A DNA stretch of 43,580 nucleotides from an uncultured Rhodobacterales bacterium (GCA_903845215.1 CAIMWI010000040.1:1-43580); one strand, 5' to 3'. Shown: positions 1 through 8,968, counted from the stretch's first letter. Notes: generated from the letters alone by a model not told the origin. A program made the numbers and translations.

Positions 1-50
1 GTCATGCTTCCGTAATACCGCCACACGTTCGGGCGGGCCCGGATGGCTTT

Positions 51-127
51 GCGGTGGTAGCTCAGTTGGTTAGAGTACCGGCCTGTCACGCCGGGGGTCG
101 CGGGTTCGAGCCCCGTCCACCGCGCCA
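51..127 (+). tRNA. tRNA-Asp (anticodon GTC), copy 1
   Basis: A 77-nt tRNA with the CCA end encoded in the DNA. The acceptor stem pairs GCGGTGG at the 5' end with CCACCGC near the 3' end, the T-loop is GGGTTCGAGCCCC, and the anticodon loop CTGTCAC puts GTC at 85-87, which reads aspartate codons. The sequence is identical to the second copy 53 nt downstream. The 50 bases before it show no clear promoter or coding sequence. Confidence 0.97.
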
Positions 128-156
128 GCCTTCCCCGCCCGCCTCGAACGTAAATT

Positions 157-170
157 CCCCCGCAAGGGGG
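157..170 (+). other. Hairpin between the two tRNA-Asp genes
   Basis: CCCCC-GCAA-GGGGG gives a 5-bp GC stem with a GNRA-type tetraloop in the 53-nt spacer. It has no T-run behind it, so it is unlikely to be a strong terminator. It could help separate the two tRNAs during processing of a common transcript; this is inference. Confidence 0.4.
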
Positions 171-180
171 CTGCGAAGGA

Positions 181-257
181 GCGGTGGTAGCTCAGTTGGT
201 TAGAGTACCGGCCTGTCACGCCGGGGGTCGCGGGTTCGAGCCCCGTCCACCGCGCCA
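181..257 (+). tRNA. tRNA-Asp (anticodon GTC), copy 2
   Basis: An exact duplicate of the 77-nt tRNA-Asp at 51-127, with the same GTC anticodon (215-217) and encoded CCA. A rho-independent terminator follows 13 nt downstream, which suggests that both copies are transcribed together and end there. Confidence 0.97.
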
Positions 258-270
258 TTCGCCAGATTGA

Positions 271-305
271 AAACGCCCTCCGGCAACGGGGGGCGTTTCA
301 TTTTG
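271..305. terminator. Bidirectional terminator between tRNA-Asp and the GNAT gene
   Basis: AAACGCCC (271-278) pairs with GGGCGTTT (291-298), followed by CATTTTG on the plus strand and by TTTTC on the minus strand. It lies between the plus-strand tRNA genes and the minus-strand GNAT gene and can serve both. Confidence 0.8.
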
Positions 306-338
306 TCCTATAAGGTCAGCTTGTCCTATAAGGTCAGC
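303..338. repeat. 18-bp perfect tandem duplication at the GNAT 3' end
   Basis: The 18-mer TTGTCCTATAAGGTCAGC occurs twice back to back (303-320 and 321-338). The inner copy contains the last codons and the TAG stop of the GNAT gene; the outer copy repeats that stop region beyond the gene, so the protein is not changed. Confidence 0.9.
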
Positions 339-760
339 CGGTAGCGGATATGGCCATCCGCAAGAACAAAGCTGTCATAAAGCTTGCGGGCTGTCGCGTT
401 GCCGACATCGGTGTGCCAATAAAGCCGGTGCCAGCCCCGTGCGCGGGCAAGATCTTGCAGATCCGCAATCAAGGCCCGCCCCAACCCTTGGCCACGGGCC
501 TTGGGGGCGATGAATAGATCCTCAAGATAACAATCTTCGCCCATGACCCAGCTCGAAGGGTGGTGGTGATGCATGGCAAAGCCCAAGACTTCGCCGTCCA
601 CATCTGCGACGCGCAGGCCCATCGGGCTGGCAGGATCCATCAGGCGGGCCCAGGTGTGGGCTGTTATCTCTGGGGCCAGCGGATGCTGGTAGTAGTCAAG
701 GTAGCCTTGCCACAGCCCCTCCCACGCGGTTCTGTCGGCTGCCACCCCATCGCGGATCAT
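326..760 (-). CDS. GNAT family N-acetyltransferase
   Basis: A 144-residue protein with the GCN5-related acetyltransferase fold, which moves an acetyl group from acetyl-CoA to an amine; the substrate cannot be read from sequence. The acetyl-CoA pyrophosphate-binding motif is RGQGLG at residues 89-94, preceded by the beta-4 strand (about 76-85, YLEDLFIAP) and followed by the motif B region WHRLYWHT and LYDSF. A longer reading frame reaches upstream to 787, but I chose the ATG at 758-760 because it overlaps the TGA stop of the upstream peptidase gene (ATGA at 757-760), a typical translational coupling arrangement. The cluster HHHH at residues 64-67 is unusual. The two genes are probably one transcript that ends at the terminator at 271-305. 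Confidence 0.88.
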   Translation of the reverse strand: MIRDGVAADRTAWEGLWQGYLDYYQHPLAPEITAHTWARLMDPASPMGLRVADVDGEVLGFAMHHHHPSSWVMGEDCYLEDLFIAPKARGQGLGRALIADLQDLARARGWHRLYWHTDVGNATARKLYDSFVLADGHIRYRLTL

Positions 761-2142
761 GCCAGTTTTTCCAAAAGACGCGCCCAAGAGCGGATGCCTT
801 TGTGAAAGCTGGACACATCGTATTTTTCATTGGGCGAATGGATCTGGTCGTCATCCTTGGCAAAGCCCATCAAGATCGCGTCCATCCCCAGATAGGTCTT
901 GAAATACCCCGCCACGGGAATCGATCCGCCCGCGCCGACAAAGGCCGCCGCAATCCCCCATTCTTCGGTCAGGGCTTGGCGGGCGGCGCCAAAGGCGGGA
1001 TGGGTGATTTGCATGACAGAGGCGGGCGAATTGCCGTGGCCTTGCCAATCCACCGCGCAATCGGCGGGCAGTTGCGCTTGCACCCAAGCGCGGAAGGTTT
1101 GGCGCAAAAGGTTTGGGTCTTGGTCGCCCACAAGGCGGAAGCTGACCTTGGCATGGGCCTCGGCGGGCAACACCGTCTTGAACCCGTCACCCGTGTATCC
1201 GCCCCAAATGCCGTTAACTTCTGCCGTAGGCCGCGACCAAAGCTTTTCCAAAGGTGTGCGATCTTGTTCGCCCGCTGGCACCGACAGGCCCACATCGCCC
1301 AAGAACCGCGCATGGTCAAAGGACAGATTCTGCCACTGCGCGCGCAGATCATCCGACAGTTCGCTGACCCCGTCATAAAAGCCCGGCACGCTGACATGGC
1401 CTTCGGCGTCATGCAGGCGGGCCAGAATACGGGTCAGGATATGGATCGGGTTTTGCGCCAGCCCGCCGTACATGCCCGAATGCAGATCGCGATTGGCGGC
1501 GCGAATCGTGAATTCCTCGCCCAAAAGCCCGCGCAGCATGGTGGTGATCGCGGGTGTGCGGCCTTCAAACATTCCCGTGTCACAGATCAGCGCCACATCG
1601 GCGCGAAGTTCTGCGGCATTGGCTTTGAGAAACGGGATCAATGACGGAGAGCCTGATTCCTCCTCGCCCTCTAAAAAGATCGTTAACTTTCCCGGCAGGG
1701 TGCCATGCACCGCCTTCCATGCGCGGCAGGCTTCGATAAAGGTCATCAGCTGGCCCTTGTCATCCGAGGTGCCACGCCCGCGCAGCACTTGGCCCTTTGG
1801 GGTTTCTTCGATGGCCGGATCAAAGGGATCGCGCGTCCACAAGGCCAAGGGGTCCACCGGCTGCACATCGTAATGCCCATAAAACAGCAGATGCGGCCCT
1901 TGGCCATCGCCGCCATGCGCCACCACCATCGGGTGGCCGGGCGTCGGGCGCGCCGAGGCTGCAAAGCCAAGATCTGCCAAATCACGCACCAGCCAATCGG
2001 CCGCATCGGCGCACTGGGTTTTATAGGCCGGATCCGTGGAAATCGACGGGATTCGCAACAGGTCGATCAAACGGTTCAGCGCCTGTGGCAGGTCTGTGTC
2101 GATATGCGCCAAAACGGCGTCTAGGCTGGGGGTTTGGGGCAT
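757..2142 (-). CDS. M20 family metallodipeptidase (CNDP/DUG1-like)
   Basis: A 461-residue cytosolic zinc exopeptidase of the M20 family, probably a dipeptidase. Visible catalytic features are GHYDVQP with metal ligand H90 and catalytic D92, GTSDDKG with the bridging Asp at 127, and the glutamate cluster GEEESGS at 160-162 with the general base and a metal ligand. The insertion with RDLHSGMYGG is the dimerisation (lid) domain typical of the dipeptidase branch, and the C-terminal GGSIPV and HSPNE motifs supply further ligands. Length is normal for this branch. The frame is open to 2175, but the ATG at 2140-2142 is the better start because the extra 11 residues are not family-like. It is coupled to the downstream GNAT gene by an ATGA overlap. 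Confidence 0.93.
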   Translation of the reverse strand: MPQTPSLDAVLAHIDTDLPQALNRLIDLLRIPSISTDPAYKTQCADAADWLVRDLADLGFAASARPTPGHPMVVAHGGDGQGPHLLFYGHYDVQPVDPLALWTRDPFDPAIEETPKGQVLRGRGTSDDKGQLMTFIEACRAWKAVHGTLPGKLTIFLEGEEESGSPSLIPFLKANAAELRADVALICDTGMFEGRTPAITTMLRGLLGEEFTIRAANRDLHSGMYGGLAQNPIHILTRILARLHDAEGHVSVPGFYDGVSELSDDLRAQWQNLSFDHARFLGDVGLSVPAGEQDRTPLEKLWSRPTAEVNGIWGGYTGDGFKTVLPAEAHAKVSFRLVGDQDPNLLRQTFRAWVQAQLPADCAVDWQGHGNSPASVMQITHPAFGAARQALTEEWGIAAAFVGAGGSIPVAGYFKTYLGMDAILMGFAKDDDQIHSPNEKYDVSSFHKGIRSWARLLEKLA

Positions 2143-2164
2143 GTCTATCTCTGCTTTGCAAAAC

Positions 2165-2177
2165 GGTTGGGCCAACC
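2165..2177. promoter_or_regulatory. Inverted repeat GGTTGG-G-CCAACC upstream of the M20 gene
   Basis: A perfect 6+1+6 palindrome lies in the 93-base gap between the divergent M20 peptidase and the small secreted protein gene, 23 bases before the peptidase start. It could be an operator. No -35/-10 pair is convincing around it, so its role is only a guess. Confidence 0.35.
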
Positions 2178-2235
2178 CTAACAGGCGCGCAGGGACTGTC
2201 CAGCCGCCGATTTTTCGGCTAGAGACTGGAAAAGA

Positions 2236-2667
2236 ATGCGCAAGATGGGGCCCGATATGACGGTGAAGACTATGATGTGGGGGCTGATCGCCGCGCTGAT
2301 AGGGGGCGTGGCGCTGGCACAGGATGCGCCTGTTGAGGTGAGCATCTTAGACGCCAGCCAAGTGACCCTGCACCTTTACCCCTTCCTAAAAGAGGATGAG
2401 TTGACCACCCTGCGCCTTGTCGCCACCAACCGCGAAGCGCTGAGTGTGTTTTTGCCCTCTAAGGACGCCAGCCATTTTGCGGCTTTGGCCTTGGCCCCGG
2501 CGGATGGCTTTTTGCAAGACGGCGCCCCCGCACCCACGGCCGCAGCCCTAAGCGACTTTCCCGATGCCCAAAGCGCAGCCATTGCCGTGCTGGCCGCCTG
2601 TGATGCCCTGCGTGATCCCAACACAGCGCCCTGCGTGGTGGTGCTAGAGGTCGGCCCCGCCCCGTAA
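2236..2667 (+). CDS. Small secreted/periplasmic protein, unknown function
   Basis: A 143-residue protein that I do not recognise. Its N-terminus is a signal peptide: a basic start, a hydrophobic core (MMWGLIAALIGGVALA) and an AxA-like cleavage site before QDAPVEV, so it should be exported. The mature part is about 110 residues, rich in Ala, with two cysteines near the C-terminus (ALAACDAL and APCVVV) that could form one disulfide bond. An alternative start at 2257 gives a tighter signal peptide but has a poorer ribosome-binding site; the ATG at 2236 has GGAAAAGA in front. It diverges from the M20 peptidase gene and precedes the rodZ-like gene by 235 bases. Confidence 0.7.
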   Translation: MRKMGPDMTVKTMMWGLIAALIGGVALAQDAPVEVSILDASQVTLHLYPFLKEDELTTLRLVATNREALSVFLPSKDASHFAALALAPADGFLQDGAPAPTAAALSDFPDAQSAAIAVLAACDALRDPNTAPCVVVLEVGPAP

Positions 2668-2902
2668 GCCACGCTGATTCGGCCCAACAGCAGCACAGGG
2701 CTTGCCAGACTGCGAAAATTTTCAGCAATCTTTTCGGGGTTTTGGCGCAGGCATTGCCAGCACTGCGCGGGGTTGCGCTTATGCCAAACTTAACCTGCAT
2801 ATCGGCTTGCCATGTGATAGAGTTTTGGAAATACGACCATTGGGCGAGTCGCGCCGAATTGCGATGAATGATTGGATCTTAGGCAGAGATAGGACAAGGC
2901 TC

Positions 2903-4114
2903 ATGATCGGGCGGAAAATCCGTAAACCGATGGTCGAAACCGACAAACCCAAGGGGTTTGACGATTTTGAATTGCGTCTTGGCGATTTGATGCGCGGCGA
3001 AAGGGCCACCTTGGGCAAGTCCTTGCTGGACGTGCAGCGCGAGCTCAAGATCAAGGCCAGCTATATAGCAGCGATCGAAAACGCCGACGCCTCGGCCTTC
3101 GAATCGCCGGGCTTTGTGGCCGGGTATGTGCGCTCTTACGCGCGCTATCTGGGCATGGAACCGGATGCGGTTTTTGCCCATTTTTGCCGCGAGGCGAAGT
3201 TTGAAGTGGCCCATGGCATGTCGGCTGCTGCCTCTGGCCAGATGATCAAGGCCGCGCGCAACCGCGTGCCCGTGGAAAAGCATGATCCCTTTGTCCATTC
3301 CAGTTTTGTGCCCCAATCGGCAAGCTGGTTTTCCAAGATCGAGGCGGGGGCTATCGGGTCTTTCGCTGTGCTGATCGCCTTGGTTGCGGCTTTGGGCTAC
3401 GGCGGGTGGTCGCTGCTGCATGAGGTGCAGCGTGTGCAGTTGGCGCCCGTCAATCAGGCACCTGTTGTGGTGGCCGAAATTGCCCCCTTGGGCGCCGTTT
3501 CTGCCGATACGCCCTTGGCCGCCTCTGCGGGTTTAACTGGCTCGGGGGGCGTTAAATCGGCCAGCGGGGCTGCGGCGGATATTCTTTATCGCCCGCAGGC
3601 GCTTTCAGTGCCGATCATGACCCCGCGGGATGGCCCGATTGCCGCCATCAACCCTGACGCGACGGATCTGCCTGATCAATCCGCCGTCGAACAAGCCATA
3701 GCCCAAGCGATCACCGACGAGCCTGCGGTGCAGGTTGTGGCCGATCCTGCGCCAGGCGTTGAAATTTTGGCCGTGCGCCCTGCATGGGTGCGCGTGTCGG
3801 CTGCCGATGGCACGGTGCTGTTTGAAAAGGTGCTGGATGCGGGCGAACGCTACAGCGTGCCGCCTTTGGCCCAAGCGCCTGTGCTGCGCGCGGGCAATTC
3901 TGCTTCGGTCTATTTTGCGGTGAATGGCAAAACCTACGGCCCGGCCTCTCCGGGATCGCAGGTGGTTAAGAACCTGTCCCTCGCCGTCGAGGATTTGACC
4001 CAAACCTTCCAAGTGGCGGATGTGTCGGGCGATGCGGATCTGGCGCGTTTTGTTGCGGTGGCCGCAGCATCGCAAGTCACTGCCCCGGATGAACCCACAG
4101 CCCCGGCACCGTAA
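2903..4114 (+). CDS. RodZ-like helix-turn-helix / DUF4115 membrane protein
   Basis: A 403-residue bitopic membrane protein with the RodZ layout: an N-terminal Xre-type helix-turn-helix (about residues 22-95, with ERATLGKSLLDVQ and IKASYIAAIE), a single transmembrane segment near 148-172 (GSFAVLIALVAALGYGGW), a Pro/Ala-rich periplasmic linker, and a C-terminal beta-rich DUF4115 domain (about 285-365, with ERYSVPP and KTYGP). In E. coli RodZ links MreB to the elongation machinery. The gene sits directly before ispG, the same order as rodZ-ispG in gammaproteobacteria. The frame is open back to 2702, but ATG 2903 has AGGACAAGG before it and starts just ahead of the conserved domain; ATG 2864 is the alternative. 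RodZ function is inferred from layout and synteny. Confidence 0.85.
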   Translation: MIGRKIRKPMVETDKPKGFDDFELRLGDLMRGERATLGKSLLDVQRELKIKASYIAAIENADASAFESPGFVAGYVRSYARYLGMEPDAVFAHFCREAKFEVAHGMSAAASGQMIKAARNRVPVEKHDPFVHSSFVPQSASWFSKIEAGAIGSFAVLIALVAALGYGGWSLLHEVQRVQLAPVNQAPVVVAEIAPLGAVSADTPLAASAGLTGSGGVKSASGAAADILYRPQALSVPIMTPRDGPIAAINPDATDLPDQSAVEQAIAQAITDEPAVQVVADPAPGVEILAVRPAWVRVSAADGTVLFEKVLDAGERYSVPPLAQAPVLRAGNSASVYFAVNGKTYGPASPGSQVVKNLSLAVEDLTQTFQVADVSGDADLARFVAVAAASQVTAPDEPTAPAP

Positions 4115-4192
4115 AACGAAAATTTCCGCCCGTCTGAAGTTGCAGGCGCGCATTTCAAGGCTTATCGTGCCCGTGCAAAGCATGAGGCCCGC

Positions 4193-5308
4193 ATGACTCA
4201 CAACCCGATCCGCCCTTGGCGCAACATAGACCGCCGTGTCAGTCGCCAAATCCGCGTGGGCCGCGTTTTGGTGGGGGGCGATGCGCCAATCTCGGTGCAG
4301 ACCATGACCAACACGATCACCTCTGACGTCAAGGCGACGTTAGAGCAGGTGCAGCGCTGTGCGATAGCCGGGGCCGACATCGTGCGCATCTCGACCCCCG
4401 ATGAAGACGCCACCCGCGCGCTGAAGGCCATCGTCGCCGAAAGCCCGGTGCCGATCGTGGCCGACATCCATTTTCACTACAAACGCGCGATCGAGGCGGC
4501 AGAGGCGGGGGCCGCCTGTCTGCGCATCAACCCCGGCAATATTGGCGATGCCAAGCGCGTGGCCGAAGTGGTCAAGGCAGCCAAGGACCACGGCTGTTCC
4601 ATCCGCATCGGGGTGAATGCGGGGTCTTTGGAAAAGCATCTGTTGGATAAATATGGCGAACCATGCCCCGACGCCATGGTTGAAAGCGGGATGGATCATA
4701 TCAAGCTTTTGCAAGATAACGATTTTCACGAATTCAAAATCTCGGTCAAGGCCTCGGACGTGTTCATGGCGGCGGCGGCTTATCAGCAACTGGCCAGCGT
4801 CACCGATGCCCCCATCCACCTTGGCATCACCGAGGCGGGGGGGCTGACCTCGGGCACTGTCAAGTCGGCGATTGGCTTGGGCAATCTGCTGTGGTCGGGC
4901 ATCGGCGATACGATCCGCGTCAGCCTGTCGGCCGATCCGGTGGAAGAGGTGAAAGTTGGCTTTGAAATCCTCAAAAGTCTTGGCCTGCGCCACCGCGGTG
5001 TGACGATCATCTCTTGCCCGTCTTGCGCGCGACAGGGGTTTGACGTGATCAAAACGGTGTCTGCGCTGGAAGACCGCTTGGCTCATATCACCACCTCGCT
5101 AAGCCTGTCGATCATTGGCTGCGTGGTCAATGGCCCCGGAGAGGCGCTGATGACTGACATCGGCTTTACCGGCGGCGGGGCGGGTAAGGGTATGGTTTAT
5201 CTTGCCGGAAAACAGGCCCATACGCTTGGCAACGACAAAATGATTGATCACATCGTTGATCTTGTCGAACAAAAAGCCGCCGAGCTGGAAGCTGCCAAGG
5301 CCGACTAA
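4193..5308 (+). CDS. ispG: 4-hydroxy-3-methylbut-2-enyl diphosphate synthase (IspG)
   Basis: A 371-residue [4Fe-4S] enzyme of the methylerythritol phosphate pathway, converting MEcPP to HMBPP for isoprenoid synthesis. Three cluster cysteines are present in the canonical arrangement, C275 and C278 in CPSCARQ and C310 in CVVNGPGE, with the fourth ligand Glu at 317. The N-terminal TIM-barrel signatures [15 protein letters not shown] and LRINPGNIG are clear. Length matches the bacterial two-domain form. The ATG at 4193 is preceded by TGAGG. It follows the rodZ-like gene by 78 bases and is probably in the same transcript. Confidence 0.98.
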   Translation: MTHNPIRPWRNIDRRVSRQIRVGRVLVGGDAPISVQTMTNTITSDVKATLEQVQRCAIAGADIVRISTPDEDATRALKAIVAESPVPIVADIHFHYKRAIEAAEAGAACLRINPGNIGDAKRVAEVVKAAKDHGCSIRIGVNAGSLEKHLLDKYGEPCPDAMVESGMDHIKLLQDNDFHEFKISVKASDVFMAAAAYQQLASVTDAPIHLGITEAGGLTSGTVKSAIGLGNLLWSGIGDTIRVSLSADPVEEVKVGFEILKSLGLRHRGVTIISCPSCARQGFDVIKTVSALEDRLAHITTSLSLSIIGCVVNGPGEALMTDIGFTGGGAGKGMVYLAGKQAHTLGNDKMIDHIVDLVEQKAAELEAAKAD

Positions 5309-5344
5309 CGCCGCTTTCCCCGACCGCTTGGCGCAGGGGTTCAT

Positions 5345-5372
5345 GCCTTCCAAAAGGTCTGCTTAGGAAGGC
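5345..5372. terminator. Possible hairpin between ispG and the DsbA-like gene
   Basis: GCCTTCC (5345-5351) and GGAAGGC (5366-5372) form a perfect 7-bp stem with a 14-base loop in the 135-base gap between the converging ispG and DsbA-like genes. There is no T-run on either strand, so termination by this hairpin alone is uncertain. Confidence 0.35.
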
Positions 5373-5443
5373 TTGTAGCCAAGATTTGCAGGGCTAAGGG
5401 CGCGGCAAATCCCCGTCAGGGCCGCCGCGCGCCTGTGGTCAGA

Positions 5444-6187
5444 TCAGCCTTTGCGCGCTTGGTCGACGATTTTTTGCATATCCGCTTGGGGCAGGTAGCC
5501 GCGCAGCATTGTGGTGTCGATCACAAAGGTGGGTGTGCCGGTGATGTTCAAAGCACCGGCCAGATCGCGGTTGGCTTGGATCACGGCCGATACTTCAGGG
5601 CTTTCCATCTTGGCCATCACTTCGGCCGCCTCATAGCCCAAATCTGCCGCCAGACGGCCCAAAGTGGCGACATCTGGCGACCCGCGCAGCGCAATCAACG
5701 CGTCATGGGCGGCTTTATACGCCGCATCGCCATGCACCATCCGCATGGCAATCGCAAATTTGGCCGAGATCAGCGAATCGTCGCCAAGGATCGGGAACTC
5801 TTTGACGACAAAGCGAATATCGCCGTCGTTTTTCACCAGATCTTCGATCTCGGTATAGGCTTTGCGGCAATAGCCGCAGCGATAATCCATGAACTCAACG
5901 ATGGTGACAGAGCCTTGCGGGTTCCCGCCCACCCAACTGGCTGCGTCTTCAAAAATCGCCGGCGCATTGGCTTGCACCATATCGACATCGGCTTGCTGTT
6001 CGGCCACGGCCTTGCGGCTTTGCAACACGTCCAAAGCCTCTAGAATCACCTCGGGGTTGTCCAACAAATACTGGCGCACTTCGCCGCGAAAGGCGTCTTT
6101 CTCGGCGGGCGTCATATCGCCCAAGCCGCCAGCCAAGGCGGCAAGGGGCATCAGGCATAGTGACAGGGCAAGGACAAGGCGGCGCAT
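5444..6187 (-). CDS. Periplasmic DsbA-family thiol:disulfide oxidoreductase
   Basis: A 247-residue exported thioredoxin-fold protein. Residues 1-19 are a signal peptide (MRRLVLALSLCLMPLAALA). The segment 24-75 is a helical N-terminal extension typical of the ScsC/Com1-like branch. The active site is CGYC with C104 and C107 in FMDYRCGYCRK, and the cis-proline loop is GTPTFVI. It should act on cysteines in the periplasm, as an oxidase or isomerase. I chose ATG 6187 because AAAGG precedes it at good spacing and the signal peptide then starts cleanly; the longer frame to 6271 would bury the signal peptide. It diverges from the PBP1A gene with 201 bases between starts. Confidence 0.92.
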   Translation of the reverse strand: MRRLVLALSLCLMPLAALAGGLGDMTPAEKDAFRGEVRQYLLDNPEVILEALDVLQSRKAVAEQQADVDMVQANAPAIFEDAASWVGGNPQGSVTIVEFMDYRCGYCRKAYTEIEDLVKNDGDIRFVVKEFPILGDDSLISAKFAIAMRMVHGDAAYKAAHDALIALRGSPDVATLGRLAADLGYEAAEVMAKMESPEVSAVIQANRDLAGALNITGTPTFVIDTTMLRGYLPQADMQKIVDQARKG

Positions 6188-6388
6188 GAAAAACCTTTGA
6201 TCTGTGCAGCGCTGGTTTGGGCGCCGCAGGGGACAGGCCTGCAAGATGCGGCAGGACAGATCCAAGCGCAATCCCCGTTGGCCTGCACGATAGGCGGGAT
6301 TGCACCGGCTTTTCGGGCGCGTCTCACCCGTTTTTTGACCTTGGCCTTGGCTTGCCTGTATAAAGGGCCTTCACACCGGGGGTGCGTC

Positions 6389-8968
6389 GTGTTGCGTTTT
6401 ATCGTGTCGTTCTTCGGGGCCATCTTCTCGACGGTTACGCTGGGGTTGTTGTTTGCTGCCCTCACCGTGGGGGGCATTTTTGCGATCTACAGTCGCGATT
6501 TGCCCAGCCATGAAAGCCTTGCCCAATATGCCCCCCCCACGATCAGCCGGATCTATTCGGCTGAGGGCAAGTTGATGGACGAATTTGCCACCGAACGCCG
6601 CTTGTTTGTGCCGATTGGCGATATTCCAAAACTTGTCAAAGACGCCTTCATCTCGGCCGAGGATAAGCATTTTTACACCCATGCGGGCTATGATGTGCAA
6701 GGCATGATGGCCGCCGCCTACGAGGCGATCAAGACGCGCGGTCAAACCAAGCGCGGCGCGTCAACCATCACCCAGCAGGTGACAAAAAACTTCCTGCTGT
6801 CGGGCGATAAAACCGTGGCGCGTAAAATCAAAGAGATCATTTTGGCCACGCGGTTGGAACAGACCCTGTCCAAAGACCGCATTCTCGAGCTTTACCTGAA
6901 CGAGATTTTCCTTGGCCAGAATTCTTATGGCGTGGCCGCAGCCGCCCAAACCTATTTCAACAAAACCCTCGAAGAATTGACACAGGCCGAGGCCGCCACC
7001 CTTGCCTCTTTCCCCAAAGCCCCATCGGAATTTCACCCGGTGCGCGCCAAAGACCGGCTGGTTGAACGGCGCAACTATGTGCTGGGTGAAATGGTCCAGA
7101 ACGGCTATCTGGATTCGGCCTTGGGCAAAGCCGCCTTGGCGGAACCGTTGCGCACGGTGCAGGGCGGCGATATTCCCACATTCCGCACCGATATGCCGCC
7201 GCGCGATTACTTCACCGATGAAATCCGCCGCCAGTTGTCGGGCACCTTTGGCGAGAACGAGTTCTTTTCGGGCGGCTTGTCGATCCGCGCCACCGAAGAC
7301 CCGCAATTGCAAAAGATCGCGGCCAAAGCGCTGCGCGAGGGTTTAGAGAAATACGACCGCGATCAGGGTGTGTGGCGCGGAACGGGCAAGACCCTCGCGT
7401 TAGAGGCCTTGACCCCCGATGCTTGGCGCCTTGCCTTGGCCGATGTAGCCGGCTTGCCACGCGATGTGGAAGGCTGGCGTGCTGCTGTGGTGCTTTCGGT
7501 TGAAGGGTCCACCGCCACGCTGGCCATCGAAGGGGAAGACGACACCGCAGAAATCCCCGCCAAAGATGTCACTTGGGCGCGCAAGCGTTTGGCCGACGGT
7601 ACGTTGGGCCGCAAGGCCAAGGTGCCTGCCGATCTGGTGGCTGTGGGCGATGTCGTCATGGTGCGCCCCGCCCTTGGTGATGATGGCAGCCTTGACCACT
7701 GGTCGCTGCGCCAAGTGCCCGAGGTGCAGGGCGGCTTTATGGCGATGGATGTGAACACGGGCCGCGTCATGGCGATGCAGGGGGGGTTTTCCTATCAGGA
7801 TTCGGTCTTTAACCGTGCCACCCAAGCGGCCCGCCAGCCTGGATCTTCGTTTAAGCCTTTCGTATTTGCAGCAGCTCTTGATCAGCGGTTTAGCCCCGCC
7901 ACCCTGGTGGTCGATGCCCCCATCATGGTCAATACGCCGCAGGGTCTTTGGACCCCCAAGAACAGCCACGACAAGTTTTTCGGCCCCGCCCCCCTGCGCA
8001 CCGGGATCGAGCAAAGCCGCAACCTGATGACGATCCGCATCGCCCAAGAGGTCGGCATGGATACGGTCGCAGGCTATGCGGAACGCTTTGGTGTTTATGA
8101 CAAGATGCAGCCCTTGTTGGCCAATTCCTTGGGCGCTCAGGAAAGCACCTTGTTCAAGATGGTGGCGGCCTATGCCATGTTTGCCAACGGGGGCGAGCGG
8201 GTCGAACCCACCTTGGTAGACCGCGTCCAAGACCGGTACGGGGCCACAATCTATCGCCACGATGCGCGCAGCTGTGTGGATTGCAGCATGGACAACTTGC
8301 CCCAAGGCTTGGGCCTGACCATCACGTCCAACCGCGAGCGGGTGATGAACGCCATCACGGCCTATCAGTTGACCTCGATGATGGAGGGCGTGGTGCAACG
8401 CGGCACGGCGACGGGCGTGCGCTTGCCCGTGCCAGTGGCGGGCAAAACCGGCACCACGAATGACGCCAAGGATGTGTGGTTCATCGGTTTCACCTCGAAC
8501 GTGGTGGCGGGGTGCTACATGGGCTTTGACAATCCCCGCGGCCTTGGCCCCAAGGCTTTTGGCGGAACGCTTTGCGTGCCGGTGTTTCAGGCCTTTATGG
8601 AAGAGGCCGTCAAGCGCTTTGGCGGCGGTGATTTCAAAGTGCCGCCGGGTGGGCATTTTGTGAACATCGATCGCTACACAGGCGCACATTTGGGCGATGA
8701 CGCCACAGGCGCCAATGTGCAGGCGGAATATTTCCGCGATGGCCAAGAGCTGGTCTTTGGCGAAGGCGCCACTGTGGATGGGGGCTTTGCGATGGGCCAA
8801 GATTTGCCCCTTTTTGCGCCCGGCGAAATGTCGGAATTGGCGCAGCAAGATCAAACCGACCCCACAGCACCATCCCAAGCCCCTGCAACCCCCACCCCAG
8901 AAGCGCCCGTCTATGGGGCAAAGGAAAAGGCCAAGTTCGGCAGCGTCAGTTCTGGCGGCCTATATTGA
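6389..8968 (+). CDS. mrcA: Class A penicillin-binding protein 1A (transglycosylase/transpeptidase)
   Basis: An 859-residue bifunctional peptidoglycan synthase. It has an N-terminal membrane anchor (residues 3-33), a GT51 glycosyltransferase domain with EDKHFYTHAG (catalytic E91) and STITQQVTKNF, an intervening OB-like domain, and a transpeptidase domain with SxxK at 486-489 (SSFK), SRN at 543-545 and KTG at 686-688. It polymerises lipid II and cross-links peptides on the periplasmic side. No ATG fits the family start: GTG at 6389 is chosen because it gives the usual start just ahead of RFIVSFFGAIF, with GGGGG a few bases upstream. The frame stays open to ATG 6197, but that would add a 64-residue leader crossing the divergent promoter region. 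The C-terminal 60 residues are Pro/Gln-rich. Confidence 0.95.
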   Translation: MLRFIVSFFGAIFSTVTLGLLFAALTVGGIFAIYSRDLPSHESLAQYAPPTISRIYSAEGKLMDEFATERRLFVPIGDIPKLVKDAFISAEDKHFYTHAGYDVQGMMAAAYEAIKTRGQTKRGASTITQQVTKNFLLSGDKTVARKIKEIILATRLEQTLSKDRILELYLNEIFLGQNSYGVAAAAQTYFNKTLEELTQAEAATLASFPKAPSEFHPVRAKDRLVERRNYVLGEMVQNGYLDSALGKAALAEPLRTVQGGDIPTFRTDMPPRDYFTDEIRRQLSGTFGENEFFSGGLSIRATEDPQLQKIAAKALREGLEKYDRDQGVWRGTGKTLALEALTPDAWRLALADVAGLPRDVEGWRAAVVLSVEGSTATLAIEGEDDTAEIPAKDVTWARKRLADGTLGRKAKVPADLVAVGDVVMVRPALGDDGSLDHWSLRQVPEVQGGFMAMDVNTGRVMAMQGGFSYQDSVFNRATQAARQPGSSFKPFVFAAALDQRFSPATLVVDAPIMVNTPQGLWTPKNSHDKFFGPAPLRTGIEQSRNLMTIRIAQEVGMDTVAGYAERFGVYDKMQPLLANSLGAQESTLFKMVAAYAMFANGGERVEPTLVDRVQDRYGATIYRHDARSCVDCSMDNLPQGLGLTITSNRERVMNAITAYQLTSMMEGVVQRGTATGVRLPVPVAGKTGTTNDAKDVWFIGFTSNVVAGCYMGFDNPRGLGPKAFGGTLCVPVFQAFMEEAVKRFGGGDFKVPPGGHFVNIDRYTGAHLGDDATGANVQAEYFRDGQELVFGEGATVDGGFAMGQDLPLFAPGEMSELAQQDQTDPTAPSQAPATPTPEAPVYGAKEKAKFGSVSSGGLY

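Noticed and set aside
7400..8878. 492-codon open frame on the minus strand
   Set aside because: It lies wholly inside the PBP1A gene in the opposite sense, is rich in His, Arg and Gly as expected of a GC-rich antisense frame, and matches no family.
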